A DNA stretch of 64,000 bases from Rhodospirillaceae bacterium UBA6219 (GCA_002435715.1 DISD01000046.1:47588-111587), one strand, 5' to 3'. Positions 34,887-43,832 are shown, numbered from the stretch's first letter. Translations and numbers: made by a program. Notes: generated by a model from the sequence alone, not told the origin.

Positions 34887-36014
34887 TCATTCCCACCAGC
34901 CGATCTTGCCCGTCCGGTGCCATTGCGCCAGTTGCGCATCCATGGCCATTGCGCCATCAGCGCCTGCGGCGGCGCTTGGACCATAGCCCTGATGGCCATC
35001 CACCAAGCGTCCTCGGACCAACGCCGAGGACACCTGCCAAAAGCGAAAACGGGTCAAGGCCGGGCATTGCGACAGATAGCGGCACAGGGCCCGCTCTCCG
35101 GTTCCATGCAAAACGGCGCGAAGGGTGGAATTGGGCTGAACGCCCAGAGTGGCGGCATAGCTTCCAGGGGGCGACGGGTCCGGCACCACCACCGGATCGC
35201 CCCGCCCCGAACGACGCGCCAGCTTTGCGTGGGCGGCGGCGAATTCCCGGCCTTTTCCGCCGAAATCATAAGGGCCGCCATCCCTGGGCATGGGCATCAC
35301 CGCTTGGCGTTGCCACAATGTGCCGGCCAGATCGTCCGGCAACCTCACCGCCCCCTCGTCGCAGAGGTCGCACAAAACGTCGAGGATCGGATGCCTGGCG
35401 TCGGCGATACGCAGACGGCATTTCTCGACATCGACCGCCAGCATGTCGCGCATCAGCAATCGGGCCGCCCGTTCCCCCATGCATCCCAGCACGAAATGCC
35501 GCAGACGGGGAGACACCTCATCGCCTGCCGGGGCCAAGGCCCAGACCCAGTCGTCTTTTTGGGTCAGACGGAACAAGGCCAGCATGGAAACGGGATCGAG
35601 ACGGGGCAGATCGTCGAATTCCAGTTCGGCCACCGCCAACAAGGGCCAAATATCGTTGGAAGACGATGGAACCACGGACCACCCCTGTTCCATCAGACGG
35701 CGGGCGGTCTTGGGCACCACAGCGGGCAAGGTCAATCCAAACCGTTCGGCGACCGCGTCCACAAAGACCCCGTCAACAGGGGGGAAACCGTCGACGCGGG
35801 CCGTCGCCAGCCACCATGCGGCCTCGTCGCGTTCCCCGTCCTCCGCCAATAAACCGGCCAGTCGGATTTGCGCGTCCACCAGCCCCATTTCCGCCGCGCG
35901 GGTCAACCACCACAATCCGTTGACACGGCTCCCCGATTCCGCCAAGCCGCGCCCCAGGGTGAACATCGCCCTGGGATCACCGTCCTGTGCCGCCCTTTCG
36001 GTCATCGTCCCCAT
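34887..36014 (-). CDS. Sel1-repeat protein with FliG-C-like domain
   Basis: A 375-residue soluble protein. Residues about 5-75 look like two Sel1/TPR-type helical repeats (GDPRAMFTLGRGLAES, GLVDAQIRLAGLLAEDG). Residues about 131-225 resemble the FliG C-terminal domain. There is an acidic lead-in (FDDLPRLDPVSMLALFRL), a core CMGERAARLLMRDML in the place of FliG's NMSxRAAxxLxEDL, and a closing ILDVLCDLCDEGAVRL like FliG's final IVEVVRxLEExGEI helix. The last 150 residues are unrecognised. It is divergent from a second protein with the same two parts. Not near any flagellar gene. Domain call is from memory of the family. Confidence 0.5.
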   Translation of the reverse strand: MGTMTERAAQDGDPRAMFTLGRGLAESGSRVNGLWWLTRAAEMGLVDAQIRLAGLLAEDGERDEAAWWLATARVDGFPPVDGVFVDAVAERFGLTLPAVVPKTARRLMEQGWSVVPSSSNDIWPLLAVAELEFDDLPRLDPVSMLALFRLTQKDDWVWALAPAGDEVSPRLRHFVLGCMGERAARLLMRDMLAVDVEKCRLRIADARHPILDVLCDLCDEGAVRLPDDLAGTLWQRQAVMPMPRDGGPYDFGGKGREFAAAHAKLARRSGRGDPVVVPDPSPPGSYAATLGVQPNSTLRAVLHGTGERALCRYLSQCPALTRFRFWQVSSALVRGRLVDGHQGYGPSAAAGADGAMAMDAQLAQWHRTGKIGWWE

Positions 36015-36116
36015 CCCACTCGGCTTTGAGACGGATTGCCCACCATTGTCTCTTGGCTTTGCTCAAGAGAAAACCATGCTACCATGAGTAAATATTGACA
36101 CCAACATATACAGCCC

Positions 36117-37013
36117 ATGGAAACAATTGACACATTTCTTACCCGCCTGAAAGCGACAATCCCCACGGATCAACTGACGGAGTGGCGCGCTCTTGCCGCC
36201 CGTAAGGGGTGGCTGGCCGTGGAGATGTTGGCGGAAGGGTTTGAGGCTGCAGGACGCCGGGACGAAGCAACACACGCCTGGATAGCTTGCGCGTCGGAAG
36301 ATGGTTCACCATCGGCTTTATTGGCGCTGGGCAGGCATCGGAATGATGAGATCGGCCGAAAAATGTTGGAAGAGGCTGCCAAGGACGGTGAGGTCGAGGC
36401 GGCCAACCTGCTGGCCGAGCGACTTGAAGGCGAGCAAGGTATTTACTGGCAGCACCAAGCGGCCCTGCGGGGCGACATGGACACCGCCTTCGAGATGGTC
36501 AGGCGGCTGGTGGCGGTTCCGTCCCACGATGTTGACATCAATGCACGCTACTGGCTGGAAACCGCAGCCCGCTTTGGTCAACCACAAGCCCGTTTCACCT
36601 TGGGTGCGGTCCTGATCGAAGAGGGCGTAATCGAAGCCGGATATGGCTGGCTACACCGTGCCGCCAATGATGGGGTAGCCGAGGCCAAGGTGATGCTGGA
36701 GGCGATGAAGGAAGCCCAGCTAGCCACCACGAAACCGATCAAAGGAATCATTATCTCTGACTCGGTCAGTGCCCCGACTGACCTGACATGGCTGGATGAA
36801 ACGAAGCTTCAGGACCTCATTCGCAAAACCGAGATCGGTCCCCTGGCCTTGGCCCTGCGTGACGCCTCTCCCGAGATGCTGGATCGCTTCCGCGGTAACG
36901 TCAGTACGAGAGCATGGAAAACCCTGGTCCGCCACATGCTGGCAGCCCCTCCCTCTGGTGACACGTTGGGATCACAGACGCTGGCGGAACTGGTCAGGGG
37001 GGAAAGCCTGTGA
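36117..37013 (+). CDS. Sel1-repeat protein with C-terminal FliG-C-like domain
   Basis: A 298-residue protein. Residues about 60-195 are Sel1-like repeats (NARYWLETAARFGQPQARF, AGYGWLHRAANDGVAEAKV: the YWLxxAAxxGxxxAxxxLG pattern). Residues about 223-298 resemble FliG-C: WLDETKLQDLIRKTEIGPLA, then LALRDASPEMLDRFRGNVS and TRAWKTLVRHML. This compares with LDDRxIQxLLRxVDxxxLxxALKGAxxELRxxxxxNMSxRA in FliG as I recall it. It is divergent from the other Sel1/FliG-like gene. There is no good ribosome-binding site before the ATG, so the start is uncertain. Slightly lower GC than average. Confidence 0.55.
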   Translation: METIDTFLTRLKATIPTDQLTEWRALAARKGWLAVEMLAEGFEAAGRRDEATHAWIACASEDGSPSALLALGRHRNDEIGRKMLEEAAKDGEVEAANLLAERLEGEQGIYWQHQAALRGDMDTAFEMVRRLVAVPSHDVDINARYWLETAARFGQPQARFTLGAVLIEEGVIEAGYGWLHRAANDGVAEAKVMLEAMKEAQLATTKPIKGIIISDSVSAPTDLTWLDETKLQDLIRKTEIGPLALALRDASPEMLDRFRGNVSTRAWKTLVRHMLAAPPSGDTLGSQTLAELVRGESL

Positions 37014-37076
37014 CGGACCTCCCGCGTTTAAGGCTTACGGTTACGACCTCAACTCCAGAAATCAAAGACTGACCAT

Positions 37077-38210
37077 ATGACACTGATCGCAATATTCAAT
37101 TCCAGCAAGCCAACGCTGATCTCCGATGTCTTGCTTTCTTCAGCCCAAACGCCTCCAGCGGTTAGCGTAACCCCAACTGGCGTATCGATTGACCCCGCAA
37201 AATATGTCTCTGCGGATTACTCGCCACTTCACTTCCAGCAGAAAACAGCGATTTTGCACGGGGGAAAGGTCGCTATTGCGGTTGCCGGTGACTTCAAACG
37301 GGCACAGAAGGCGGCTTGCGCGCTCAGGGACGACATCCGAAACGGGGTCCTATGCCAATCGAACCTGCAAGAGTGGGGACAAGAGGCTGATAAGAAATTT
37401 GGCAAAAGTGTCTCCATGTTCATCGCTTGGAACGAGCCCGAGTCATGGCTCATCGGCAAGATCGGAGATCCGTTTACAGTTCGGCGTACCGCCAGCGGCA
37501 CTGAAGTTTTCTGGGCGGGATCAGGATCCGAGTGGTTACAAACCTGCATGCTCACCCTAGGTGAATGTGTTGAGCAAATTGGACCGCTGGAAGAGGCTGA
37601 ACGAATTAGGATGTTGGCAATCGCACAGACTGGATATCACCTATTCAGCGAGCGTGTTTTAGGTCTGAAAGACCATTTTGGCGGCGGATTCCAAATAACA
37701 ACCCTCCATGAAGACCTATTCTACCCCGTAACAGGGATAACTTATATTCACATGACAGTTCTTCATAATGAAAAAGGAATCCCATACACTATAAAAATAT
37801 TACCTTCCATTGTGATACAGGGTTACGATTCTGGAGACTTGACATTTGATACGCTCAGTCTCTCAGACATTGAACGTCTCGACCTCGGCGACAGGTTTGA
37901 ATTCCGAGGGCGATTCGAACGTAGTTGTCTCCCCGTAAAGCCTCTGCTGACCGGCAACAATCTTCCGCCGCCACCTCCATCCCTGGAACGCGTGCGTTAT
38001 TTTCATATCCAAAGAGCGCATATCTGGAATGGTTCGATTGTCCATCTTGGTTCTTCGCAAATGCTTCAAGAGGGCACAGCGCCATGTCCGATTGAGATCG
38101 TCGAACATCCAGATAACACGGTGAGTATCTTCGTCCGCAAGACGGAACTGAAGATGTGGCAACAGGAAGGCCCGAGCAGGAAGACCTTGAAAAAGCATCA
38201 TCAAACTTGA
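37077..38210 (+). CDS. Uncharacterised protein, possible Ntn-hydrolase/proteasome-like fold
   Basis: A 377-residue protein of unknown family with distinctly lower GC than its neighbours. The N-terminus (MTLIAIFNSSKPTLISDVLL) followed by QKTAILHGGKVAIAVAGDF and then RAQKAACALRDDI resembles the proteasome/HslV-type Ntn-hydrolase beta-sandwich. Removal of Met1 would expose Thr as nucleophile, with Asp at processed position 16 and Lys at 55 as candidates for the conserved Asp17 and Lys33. The C-terminal 200 residues have no recognised motif. It follows the Sel1/FliG-like gene by 63 bases. The fold is an inference from pattern. Confidence 0.45.
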   Translation: MTLIAIFNSSKPTLISDVLLSSAQTPPAVSVTPTGVSIDPAKYVSADYSPLHFQQKTAILHGGKVAIAVAGDFKRAQKAACALRDDIRNGVLCQSNLQEWGQEADKKFGKSVSMFIAWNEPESWLIGKIGDPFTVRRTASGTEVFWAGSGSEWLQTCMLTLGECVEQIGPLEEAERIRMLAIAQTGYHLFSERVLGLKDHFGGGFQITTLHEDLFYPVTGITYIHMTVLHNEKGIPYTIKILPSIVIQGYDSGDLTFDTLSLSDIERLDLGDRFEFRGRFERSCLPVKPLLTGNNLPPPPPSLERVRYFHIQRAHIWNGSIVHLGSSQMLQEGTAPCPIEIVEHPDNTVSIFVRKTELKMWQQEGPSRKTLKKHHQT

Positions 38211-38269
38211 ATTCGTTCCAATGCCGATCGCGCGTGAAAGCAGGGGACTTTTTTGATTGCCTGCGCTCA

Positions 38270-38300
38270 GGGGGGCTCCAATGCTGGGATCAAGCCCCCC
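38270..38300. terminator. GC-rich hairpin between convergent genes
   Basis: GGGGGGCT (38270-38277) pairs with AGCCCCCC (38293-38300) across a 15-base loop, in the 164-base gap between the unknown protein and livM. No T-tract follows, so it may slow or stop transcription only with help. The rest of the gap shows nothing clear. Confidence 0.35.
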
Positions 38301-38374
38301 GTGACCTAAGAAGCCATTAAGCCCGCCCGGCCATCCCCAATTCACGCCCTCCGGCCGGGCGCCGCACAAAGACC

Positions 38375-39349
38375 TCAGTTCGAGAACCGCCGATAAAGTC
38401 TGCTGAAAGCGGGCGCCAGACCTTGGGGCAAGGCGATGATGACCACCACCAGCAGCAGGCCATAGATGAAATAATGCAGGCCGGGCAGCATCGAGCCGAA
38501 ATGGCCGCGCAGCATCTCGCCGATGGGGATCAGCAATCCCGCCCCGACCAGCGGCCCGAAAGCCGAGCTGACGCCGCCGATGGTGGCCAGCAGGACGATT
38601 TCGATGGTCAGGTTGGGGGACGCCAGCAAATAAGGGTCGGCGAAGGTCAGATAGCGGGCATAAGCGGTACCGATCAACGAACACAGGACGGCGCTGATGG
38701 CCATGGCCAGCATCTTGTTGCGCAGCACGTTCACCCCCACCGCCTGGGCCGCCCCTTCATTGCCGCGAATGGCCCGCAGGAAAAAGCCCAAGGGGGAATT
38801 CAGGATGGCCAGGTTCACCCCCAAGGCCAGAACCGCCAGCAGCATCAGGAACCAGAAATATCCGGACGAGCCGCCGAACTGGAAGGACTGCAGGTTTCCC
38901 TGGTCCTTGGGCAGGTACAATCCCGAAGCGCCGCCCAGGAAATCCCAGCCCAGCACCACCAGTTCGCCCACTTCGGCGAAAGCCAGGGTGATCAGGGCAA
39001 AGGACAGATGGCCCAGCCGGAAACGGTAGTCGACCCAGGCGATCACCGCCCCGGCCATCCCCGACACCAGGGCGGCGATGAGCATCCCCACCCACATGTT
39101 GATCCCCAGGCGCAGCAGCAGCGCCGAGGCCAGCATGGCGCCGATGCCGACGAACAGGCTGTGGGCCAGCGACACCTGTCCGGTCAGACCACCGACGATG
39201 TTCCAGGCATAGGCGAAGCCCACATAGACCAAGGCCAAGGTCGCCATGTGCAGGTAATAGCTGGGCAACCACAACGGCAACACAGCGGTGAAAACCAGGG
39301 CCAGCCACAACACCGGCGACCGCAGGATGCCAAAGAATTCAGGTTTCAT
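38375..39349 (-). CDS. livM: Branched-chain amino acid-type ABC transporter permease LivM
   Basis: A 324-residue membrane protein with about nine helices and the LivM signatures YAWNIVGGLTGQVSLAHSLFVGIGA and FFLRAIRGNEGAAQAVGVNV (the cytoplasmic coupling loop). A LivM/LivH pair forms the channel for hydrophobic amino acids or, in many alphaproteobacteria, for aromatic and aliphatic carboxylates. Last gene of the livG-livF-livH-livM unit. Its start lies one base after the livH stop. Given the surrounding acyl-CoA genes, a carboxylic acid substrate is more likely than an amino acid (inference). Confidence 0.9.
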   Translation of the reverse strand: MKPEFFGILRSPVLWLALVFTAVLPLWLPSYYLHMATLALVYVGFAYAWNIVGGLTGQVSLAHSLFVGIGAMLASALLLRLGINMWVGMLIAALVSGMAGAVIAWVDYRFRLGHLSFALITLAFAEVGELVVLGWDFLGGASGLYLPKDQGNLQSFQFGGSSGYFWFLMLLAVLALGVNLAILNSPLGFFLRAIRGNEGAAQAVGVNVLRNKMLAMAISAVLCSLIGTAYARYLTFADPYLLASPNLTIEIVLLATIGGVSSAFGPLVGAGLLIPIGEMLRGHFGSMLPGLHYFIYGLLLVVVIIALPQGLAPAFSRLYRRFSN

Positions 39350-39350
39350 G

Positions 39351-40211
39351 TCAGCGGCTCCCCAACAATCCGGCCGGCCGGAACAGCATGATGACGATGA
39401 ACAGGGCATAGGGCAGGATCATGCCCGACACCCCGGACAAAAAGGTGGTGCCCACCGCCTCGGACAGACCGATGATGTAGCCACCCAACAAGATGCCGAT
39501 GAAGTTGCTCATGCCGCCCAGGACCAGGATCAGCAGGGTGATGACGGTGTAGCGCAGCCCCATGCCCGGTTGCAGCGTCGCCCCCGGCAGCAACAGCGAA
39601 CCGGCCACCGCCAGCAAGGCGATGCCCAAGGCGAAAACCAGCGTCCGCACCTGGGTGACGTTGACCCCCATCAGCGCCGCCGCCTTGGGGTTTTGGTTGA
39701 CCGCCCGGATCTGGCGGCCGAAATCGGTCCGCGTCAGCATCAGGTAAAGCAGCGCCGACAGCGCCAAGGACGCGATGAAGGCGATGAGAAGCGGCCAGCG
39801 CATCACCGTGTCGCCCATCAGGAACAGCTTGCTTTCCACCATCGAGGGCACGCGCAACATCTGGCCGCCATAGACCATCAGCAGGCCGTTCTGCAGCAAG
39901 AAGGTCAACCCCAGGGTCAATTGGATGATCATCAGCGAATTGCTGCCGATGACCGGACGCAGAATGAAGTAGTAAAGCCCCCATCCGACCAGCGCCAACA
40001 CCGGAAAGGTGATGAACACCGAGACATAAGGGTCCATGGCGAAGGCCGCGAACAGGCTGACCGACAAATACATGGCCAACGACATGAAATCGCCGTGGGC
40101 GAAGCTGACGATGTTCGAAACGCTGTAGATCAGTCCCAGCCCCAAGGCCACCAGGCCATAGGTGCCACCGATCAGAAAGCCCTGGATCAGGGCTTGGGCA
40201 AGCATGTCCAT
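39351..40211 (-). CDS. livH: Branched-chain amino acid-type ABC transporter permease LivH
   Basis: A 286-residue membrane protein opening QALIQGFLIGGTYGLVALGLGLIYSVSNIVSFAHGDFM, a very typical LivH start. The coupling loop TDFGRQIRAVNQNPKAAALMG and the final IMLFRPAGLLG are also typical. It pairs with LivM in the inner membrane. Located between livF and livM in a tightly spaced unit. Confidence 0.92.
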   Translation of the reverse strand: MDMLAQALIQGFLIGGTYGLVALGLGLIYSVSNIVSFAHGDFMSLAMYLSVSLFAAFAMDPYVSVFITFPVLALVGWGLYYFILRPVIGSNSLMIIQLTLGLTFLLQNGLLMVYGGQMLRVPSMVESKLFLMGDTVMRWPLLIAFIASLALSALLYLMLTRTDFGRQIRAVNQNPKAAALMGVNVTQVRTLVFALGIALLAVAGSLLLPGATLQPGMGLRYTVITLLILVLGGMSNFIGILLGGYIIGLSEAVGTTFLSGVSGMILPYALFIVIMLFRPAGLLGSR

Positions 40212-40224
40212 TTTATTCCCCCGA

Positions 40225-40929
40225 TCACATTCCCAGATAGGCCTTGCGGGTGGCCGGATGGTTGCGCACCACCTCGGTCGGCCCGTCGATGGCCACCCGC
40301 CCCTGCTCCAGCACGTAGCAGCGCGAAGCGTGGCGGAAAGTCAGGCTGGAATTCTGCTCGACCAGCAAGATGGTCAGGCCCATCCGGTGCATCTTGGCGA
40401 TGGTTTCGAAGATGTATTGGACGAACAGGGGCGACAGGCCCAGCGACGGCTCGTCCAGCATCAGCACCTCGGCGCCTGCCATCATGCCGCGACCGATGGC
40501 CAGCATCTGCTGTTCCCCCCCCGACAAAGTCCCCGCATGCTGATCAAGGCGTTCCTGCAATCGGGGAAAGGTTTCCAGAACCTGTTCCAGACGCTGACGC
40601 CGCTGCTTGCGGGCGCGGGCGCTGATGCCACCCAGCATCAGATTGTCGCGGATCGACATTTGCGGGAACACCAGACGGCCTTCCGGCACCTGGATCATCC
40701 CCAGATCGACGATCTTGTGCGGGGCCAGGTTGGTGATGTCCTCGCCTTTGAAGCGGATGCGGCCTTGGCGCGGCCTGACCGTCCCGGAAAGACAATTGAT
40801 CAGCGTCGACTTGCCGGCATTGTTGGCCCCCAGCAGCCCCACCAACTCGCCTTGCGCCACCTTCAGCGACACGTCGTGCAGCACCGGCACCTGGCCATAG
40901 CCGGCAACCAGGGATTCGATCTCAATCAT
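40225..40929 (-). CDS. livF: ABC transporter ATP-binding protein LivF
   Basis: A 234-residue ATPase with signature LSGGEQQMLAIGRGMM, Walker B VLMLDEPSLGLSP and the H-loop region ILLVEQNSSLTF. The Walker A reads GANNAGKST, where the common form is GxNGAGKST: a Gly to Asn change at a position that usually tolerates only small residues. The key Lys and Ser are intact, so activity is likely. The start MIEIESLVAGYG overlaps livG by eight bases. Confidence 0.92.
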   Translation of the reverse strand: MIEIESLVAGYGQVPVLHDVSLKVAQGELVGLLGANNAGKSTLINCLSGTVRPRQGRIRFKGEDITNLAPHKIVDLGMIQVPEGRLVFPQMSIRDNLMLGGISARARKQRRQRLEQVLETFPRLQERLDQHAGTLSGGEQQMLAIGRGMMAGAEVLMLDEPSLGLSPLFVQYIFETIAKMHRMGLTILLVEQNSSLTFRHASRCYVLEQGRVAIDGPTEVVRNHPATRKAYLGM

Positions 40930-41644
40930 GCAGGTCTTCCTCGCCGAAATAAGCCTCGCGCACCTTTTCGTCGGCGACGATCTCGGCCGGGCTGCCCTCG
41001 GCCACTTTCTGGCCAAAGCTGATGACGACCATACGGTCGGCGGCGCTCATGATGACCGGCATGACGTGCTCGACCATCACAAAGGTCATCCCGGCATCGC
41101 GCAGATCGCGGATCACCTTCAACGGCGCCTGGGTCTCGGCCAGGGTCAGGCCGGCCATCACTTCGTCCAGCAAGATCAGCTCGGGTTCGGTGGCCACGCA
41201 TTTGGCCACCTCCAGCAGCTTCTTGTCCTGAAGCGACAGCGATGCCGGGGTCTCAAGCGCCTTGTGCCCCAGACCGACCTGGTCGATCACCTTTTCAGCC
41301 TTGGCGATGGCCGCCCGCATGGGATGGTTCAGCAAGGCCGCGGTGGTCACCGCGTCCAGAACCGTCATGTCGGTGAACACCTGCACCACCTGAAAGCTGC
41401 GGGTCAGCCCCCGTTTGGCGATACGGTGCGGCGGTTGTCCGACGATGCTTTGACCTTTGAACACGACATCGCCGCCATTGGGCGGCAGAAAGCCGGAAAT
41501 CAGGCTGAACAACGTGGTCTTGCCGGCACCGTTGGGGCCGATGACGCCCAAGATCTCGCCCTTCTCGACCGAAAAGCTGACATTGCTGACCGCCGTCAGG
41601 CCACCGAAGCGGCGAGAAACGTTTTGTACCTCGAGGATTGCCAT
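40922..41644 (-). CDS. livG: ABC transporter ATP-binding protein LivG
   Basis: A 240-residue ATPase with Walker A GPNGAGKTT, Q-loop RSFQVVQVF, Walker B LILLDEVMAGL and H-loop VMVEHVMPVI. The signature motif LSLQDKKLLEVAKC departs from the usual LSxGxQ form: the glycine is replaced, as in a subgroup of LivG proteins. It partners LivF. Upstream, CGGAAC-N5-GTTCCG at 41670-41686 is a further inverted repeat built from the same half-sites as the catabolic operator. Confidence 0.9.
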   Translation of the reverse strand: MAILEVQNVSRRFGGLTAVSNVSFSVEKGEILGVIGPNGAGKTTLFSLISGFLPPNGGDVVFKGQSIVGQPPHRIAKRGLTRSFQVVQVFTDMTVLDAVTTAALLNHPMRAAIAKAEKVIDQVGLGHKALETPASLSLQDKKLLEVAKCVATEPELILLDEVMAGLTLAETQAPLKVIRDLRDAGMTFVMVEHVMPVIMSAADRMVVISFGQKVAEGSPAEIVADEKVREAYFGEEDLHD

Positions 41645-41746
41645 GACAGATCCGTCCTCCCTGGCAATTCGGAACTGTGCGTTCCGTTATATTTGTCAAA
41701 GCAGCACTGGCTCGGACGACACAGCGAGGTGCTGTGCCGCCCGGCT

Positions 41747-42928
41747 TCAAACGCCTTCGGCCTTGCGGCGCTTGATCAAGTTGCGGGCGATCAGCAATTG
41801 CTGGATCTGGCTGGTGCCTTCGTAGATCCGCAGCAGGCGGATGTCGCGATAAAGGTGTTCGATGGCGCTTTCGGCCATATAGCCGGCGCCGCCATGAATC
41901 TGTACCGCCCGGTCGGCGACGCGCCCGGCCATTTCGGTGGCGAACAGCTTCGAGCACGACGCTTCCATCACCGCCGCCCCCAGGCGATCCTGGGTTTCGG
42001 CCGCGGTGAACATCAGGCTGCGGGCCGCCATGATCTCTGTCTGGCTGTCGGCCAGCATGGCCTGGATCAACTGGAAATCGCAGATGGGTTGGCCGAACTG
42101 ACGACGTTCGATGGCATAGTTCAAAGCCTCGTCCAGCATGCGCTGGGCCGAGCCGATGGCCATGGCGGAAACATGGATGCGGCCACGGTCCAACACCTTC
42201 ATGGCGGTCTTGAAGCCCTGATTCAGGCGCTCGGGCCCGCCGATGATGGCCGAGGCCGGGATGCGCGCGTCGTCGAACACCACGTCGCAGGTACGGGTGC
42301 CGCGCTGCCCCATCTTCTTGTCGTGCTTGCCCAAGGTGATGCCCTTGGTGTCGGCGGGAACCAGAAAGGCGGTGACGCCCGCCGCCCCCTTTTCGTCGGG
42401 ATTGGTCCGCGCCATCAAGGTGAAGACACTGGCGCGCGGCGCGTTGGTGATGAAGCGCTTGGTGCCGTTGATGATGAAATCGTCGCCGTCGCGCCGCGCC
42501 GAGGTGCGGATCGACCCGGCATCGGACCCCACATCCGGCTCGGTCAGGGCGAAAGAGGCGATCATCTCGCCCGACGCCAGTCCGGGCAGATAATCCCGCT
42601 TCTGTTCGTCGGTACCGTCCATGACGATGCCTTGGGCGCCGATGCCCACATTGGTGCCGATCAACGAACGGAAAGCCAGCGACGCCCGGCACAATTCCAT
42701 CACCACCTGCACTTCCTGGCTCATGGTCAGGCCCAGACCGCCAAACTCGTCAGGAATGGACAGGCCGAACAAGCCCAGTTCACGCATGGCCTGGACGATC
42801 TCGACCGGGATGTCGTCCTCGTCCTCGACCCGCCGCTCGTTGGGGATCAGTTTTTCGCGGGTGAAACGCGACACCGTCTCCAGCAATTGGGAAAAGGTCT
42901 CGTCGTCAATGGAAGCTTGGGCACCCAT
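41747..42928 (-). CDS. Acyl-CoA dehydrogenase
   Basis: A 393-residue flavoprotein with FALTEPDVGSDAGSIRTSA, ITNAPRASVFTLMAR, GRIHVSAMAIGSAQRML and the catalytic glutamate in RIYEGTSQIQ (about Glu370), as in short/medium-chain enzymes. It oxidises acyl-CoA to 2-enoyl-CoA and passes electrons to ETF; etfB lies at the right end of the window. An operator-like palindrome is 26 bases upstream. Lies between livG and usp in a long minus-strand array. Confidence 0.92.
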   Translation of the reverse strand: MGAQASIDDETFSQLLETVSRFTREKLIPNERRVEDEDDIPVEIVQAMRELGLFGLSIPDEFGGLGLTMSQEVQVVMELCRASLAFRSLIGTNVGIGAQGIVMDGTDEQKRDYLPGLASGEMIASFALTEPDVGSDAGSIRTSARRDGDDFIINGTKRFITNAPRASVFTLMARTNPDEKGAAGVTAFLVPADTKGITLGKHDKKMGQRGTRTCDVVFDDARIPASAIIGGPERLNQGFKTAMKVLDRGRIHVSAMAIGSAQRMLDEALNYAIERRQFGQPICDFQLIQAMLADSQTEIMAARSLMFTAAETQDRLGAAVMEASCSKLFATEMAGRVADRAVQIHGGAGYMAESAIEHLYRDIRLLRIYEGTSQIQQLLIARNLIKRRKAEGV

Positions 42929-42953
42929 GGTAATCTCCGATTTCAGAATTTAT

Positions 42954-42968
42954 TGCCGCCTAGCGGAA
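42954..42968. promoter_or_regulatory. IclR-type operator, site A (TGCCGCCTAGCGGAA)
   Basis: Core CCGC-CTA-GCGG is a perfect inverted repeat. It is placed 26-40 bases upstream of the acyl-CoA dehydrogenase start, overlapping the expected promoter. It is one of six similar sites in the catabolic region. Confidence 0.6.
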
Positions 42969-42990
42969 CACACCAGACAAGCGAAAAGGA

Positions 42991-43803
42991 TCAGTGTGAC
43001 AACAACACCGGCAACGTCATGTGTCGCAGGATGTAACGCGTGCCACTGCCGCGCCCCAGGAAGGCCAGGCCATGTCCGCCCGACGCCCCCATGGCCAGCA
43101 GATCGGCCCCATGGTCGGCGGCGCGGTTCAGCAAAGCGTCCATCACCCCTTCATCCTCGACCACCAGATGGTCTGCCTCGGCGGTGACATGGTGGGTTTC
43201 CAGATGGGCCAGGATCTGATCGACCGAATCGTGATCGGCCGTCGCCTTGTGGGCGATGGAAACCACCATGGCGTGGGCCTGGGGCTCCACCAAAGCCAAG
43301 CTGTCGTTCAAGGCCCGTGCCGCCGAGGGCGCATCGTGCCAGGCGATCAACGGCCGGCGGCCGATGACGTCATAATGTCCGGCATAGGGGACGACCAGAA
43401 CCGGGCGTCCCGATTCCATGATGACGTCTTCGCACAGATCGGCGGGAAGCGGGGCGGCATGCTGCGGGTCGCGCTGCCCCAACACCACCAGATCATAGTG
43501 ACGGGCCAACAGGATCAGGCGATTGGTCACCTCGGCCTCGCCACCGCGATTCAAATCCAGCCATTCGGCCTGGGCCAGTTCCCGCGTCGCCAGTTGAAAG
43601 TCGGCACGGCTGTTTTCGGATTGGATCCGGTATTCCTCGCTGGGCCAGGTGGCCAGCACGCCGACATGACGTCCCGTCGCCATCTGAGCGAAGACGCCGA
43701 CCAGACGAGCCCCGGATCGCGCCGCCAGGGCGACGCCGAGACGCAGCCTTTCGGCACAACGGGCCGAGCTGTCCAGATGCACCAGGATGTTCTTCACGGA
43801 CAT
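42991..43803 (-). CDS. Universal stress protein (two-domain length)
   Basis: A 270-residue protein. The start MSVKNILVHLDSSARCAERL is the classic Usp opening. The C-terminal half ends with the nucleotide-binding motif GADLLAMGASGGHGLAFLGRGSG, then TRYILRHMTLPVLLSH, so domain two is of the ATP-binding type. Its role is probably stress or energy sensing. Its position between two acyl-CoA dehydrogenases implies co-expression with catabolism. Confidence 0.85.
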   Translation of the reverse strand: MSVKNILVHLDSSARCAERLRLGVALAARSGARLVGVFAQMATGRHVGVLATWPSEEYRIQSENSRADFQLATRELAQAEWLDLNRGGEAEVTNRLILLARHYDLVVLGQRDPQHAAPLPADLCEDVIMESGRPVLVVPYAGHYDVIGRRPLIAWHDAPSAARALNDSLALVEPQAHAMVVSIAHKATADHDSVDQILAHLETHHVTAEADHLVVEDEGVMDALLNRAADHGADLLAMGASGGHGLAFLGRGSGTRYILRHMTLPVLLSH

Positions 43804-43832
43804 GGACGTTTCCTTGCGTGCGCCAGCCCCCC

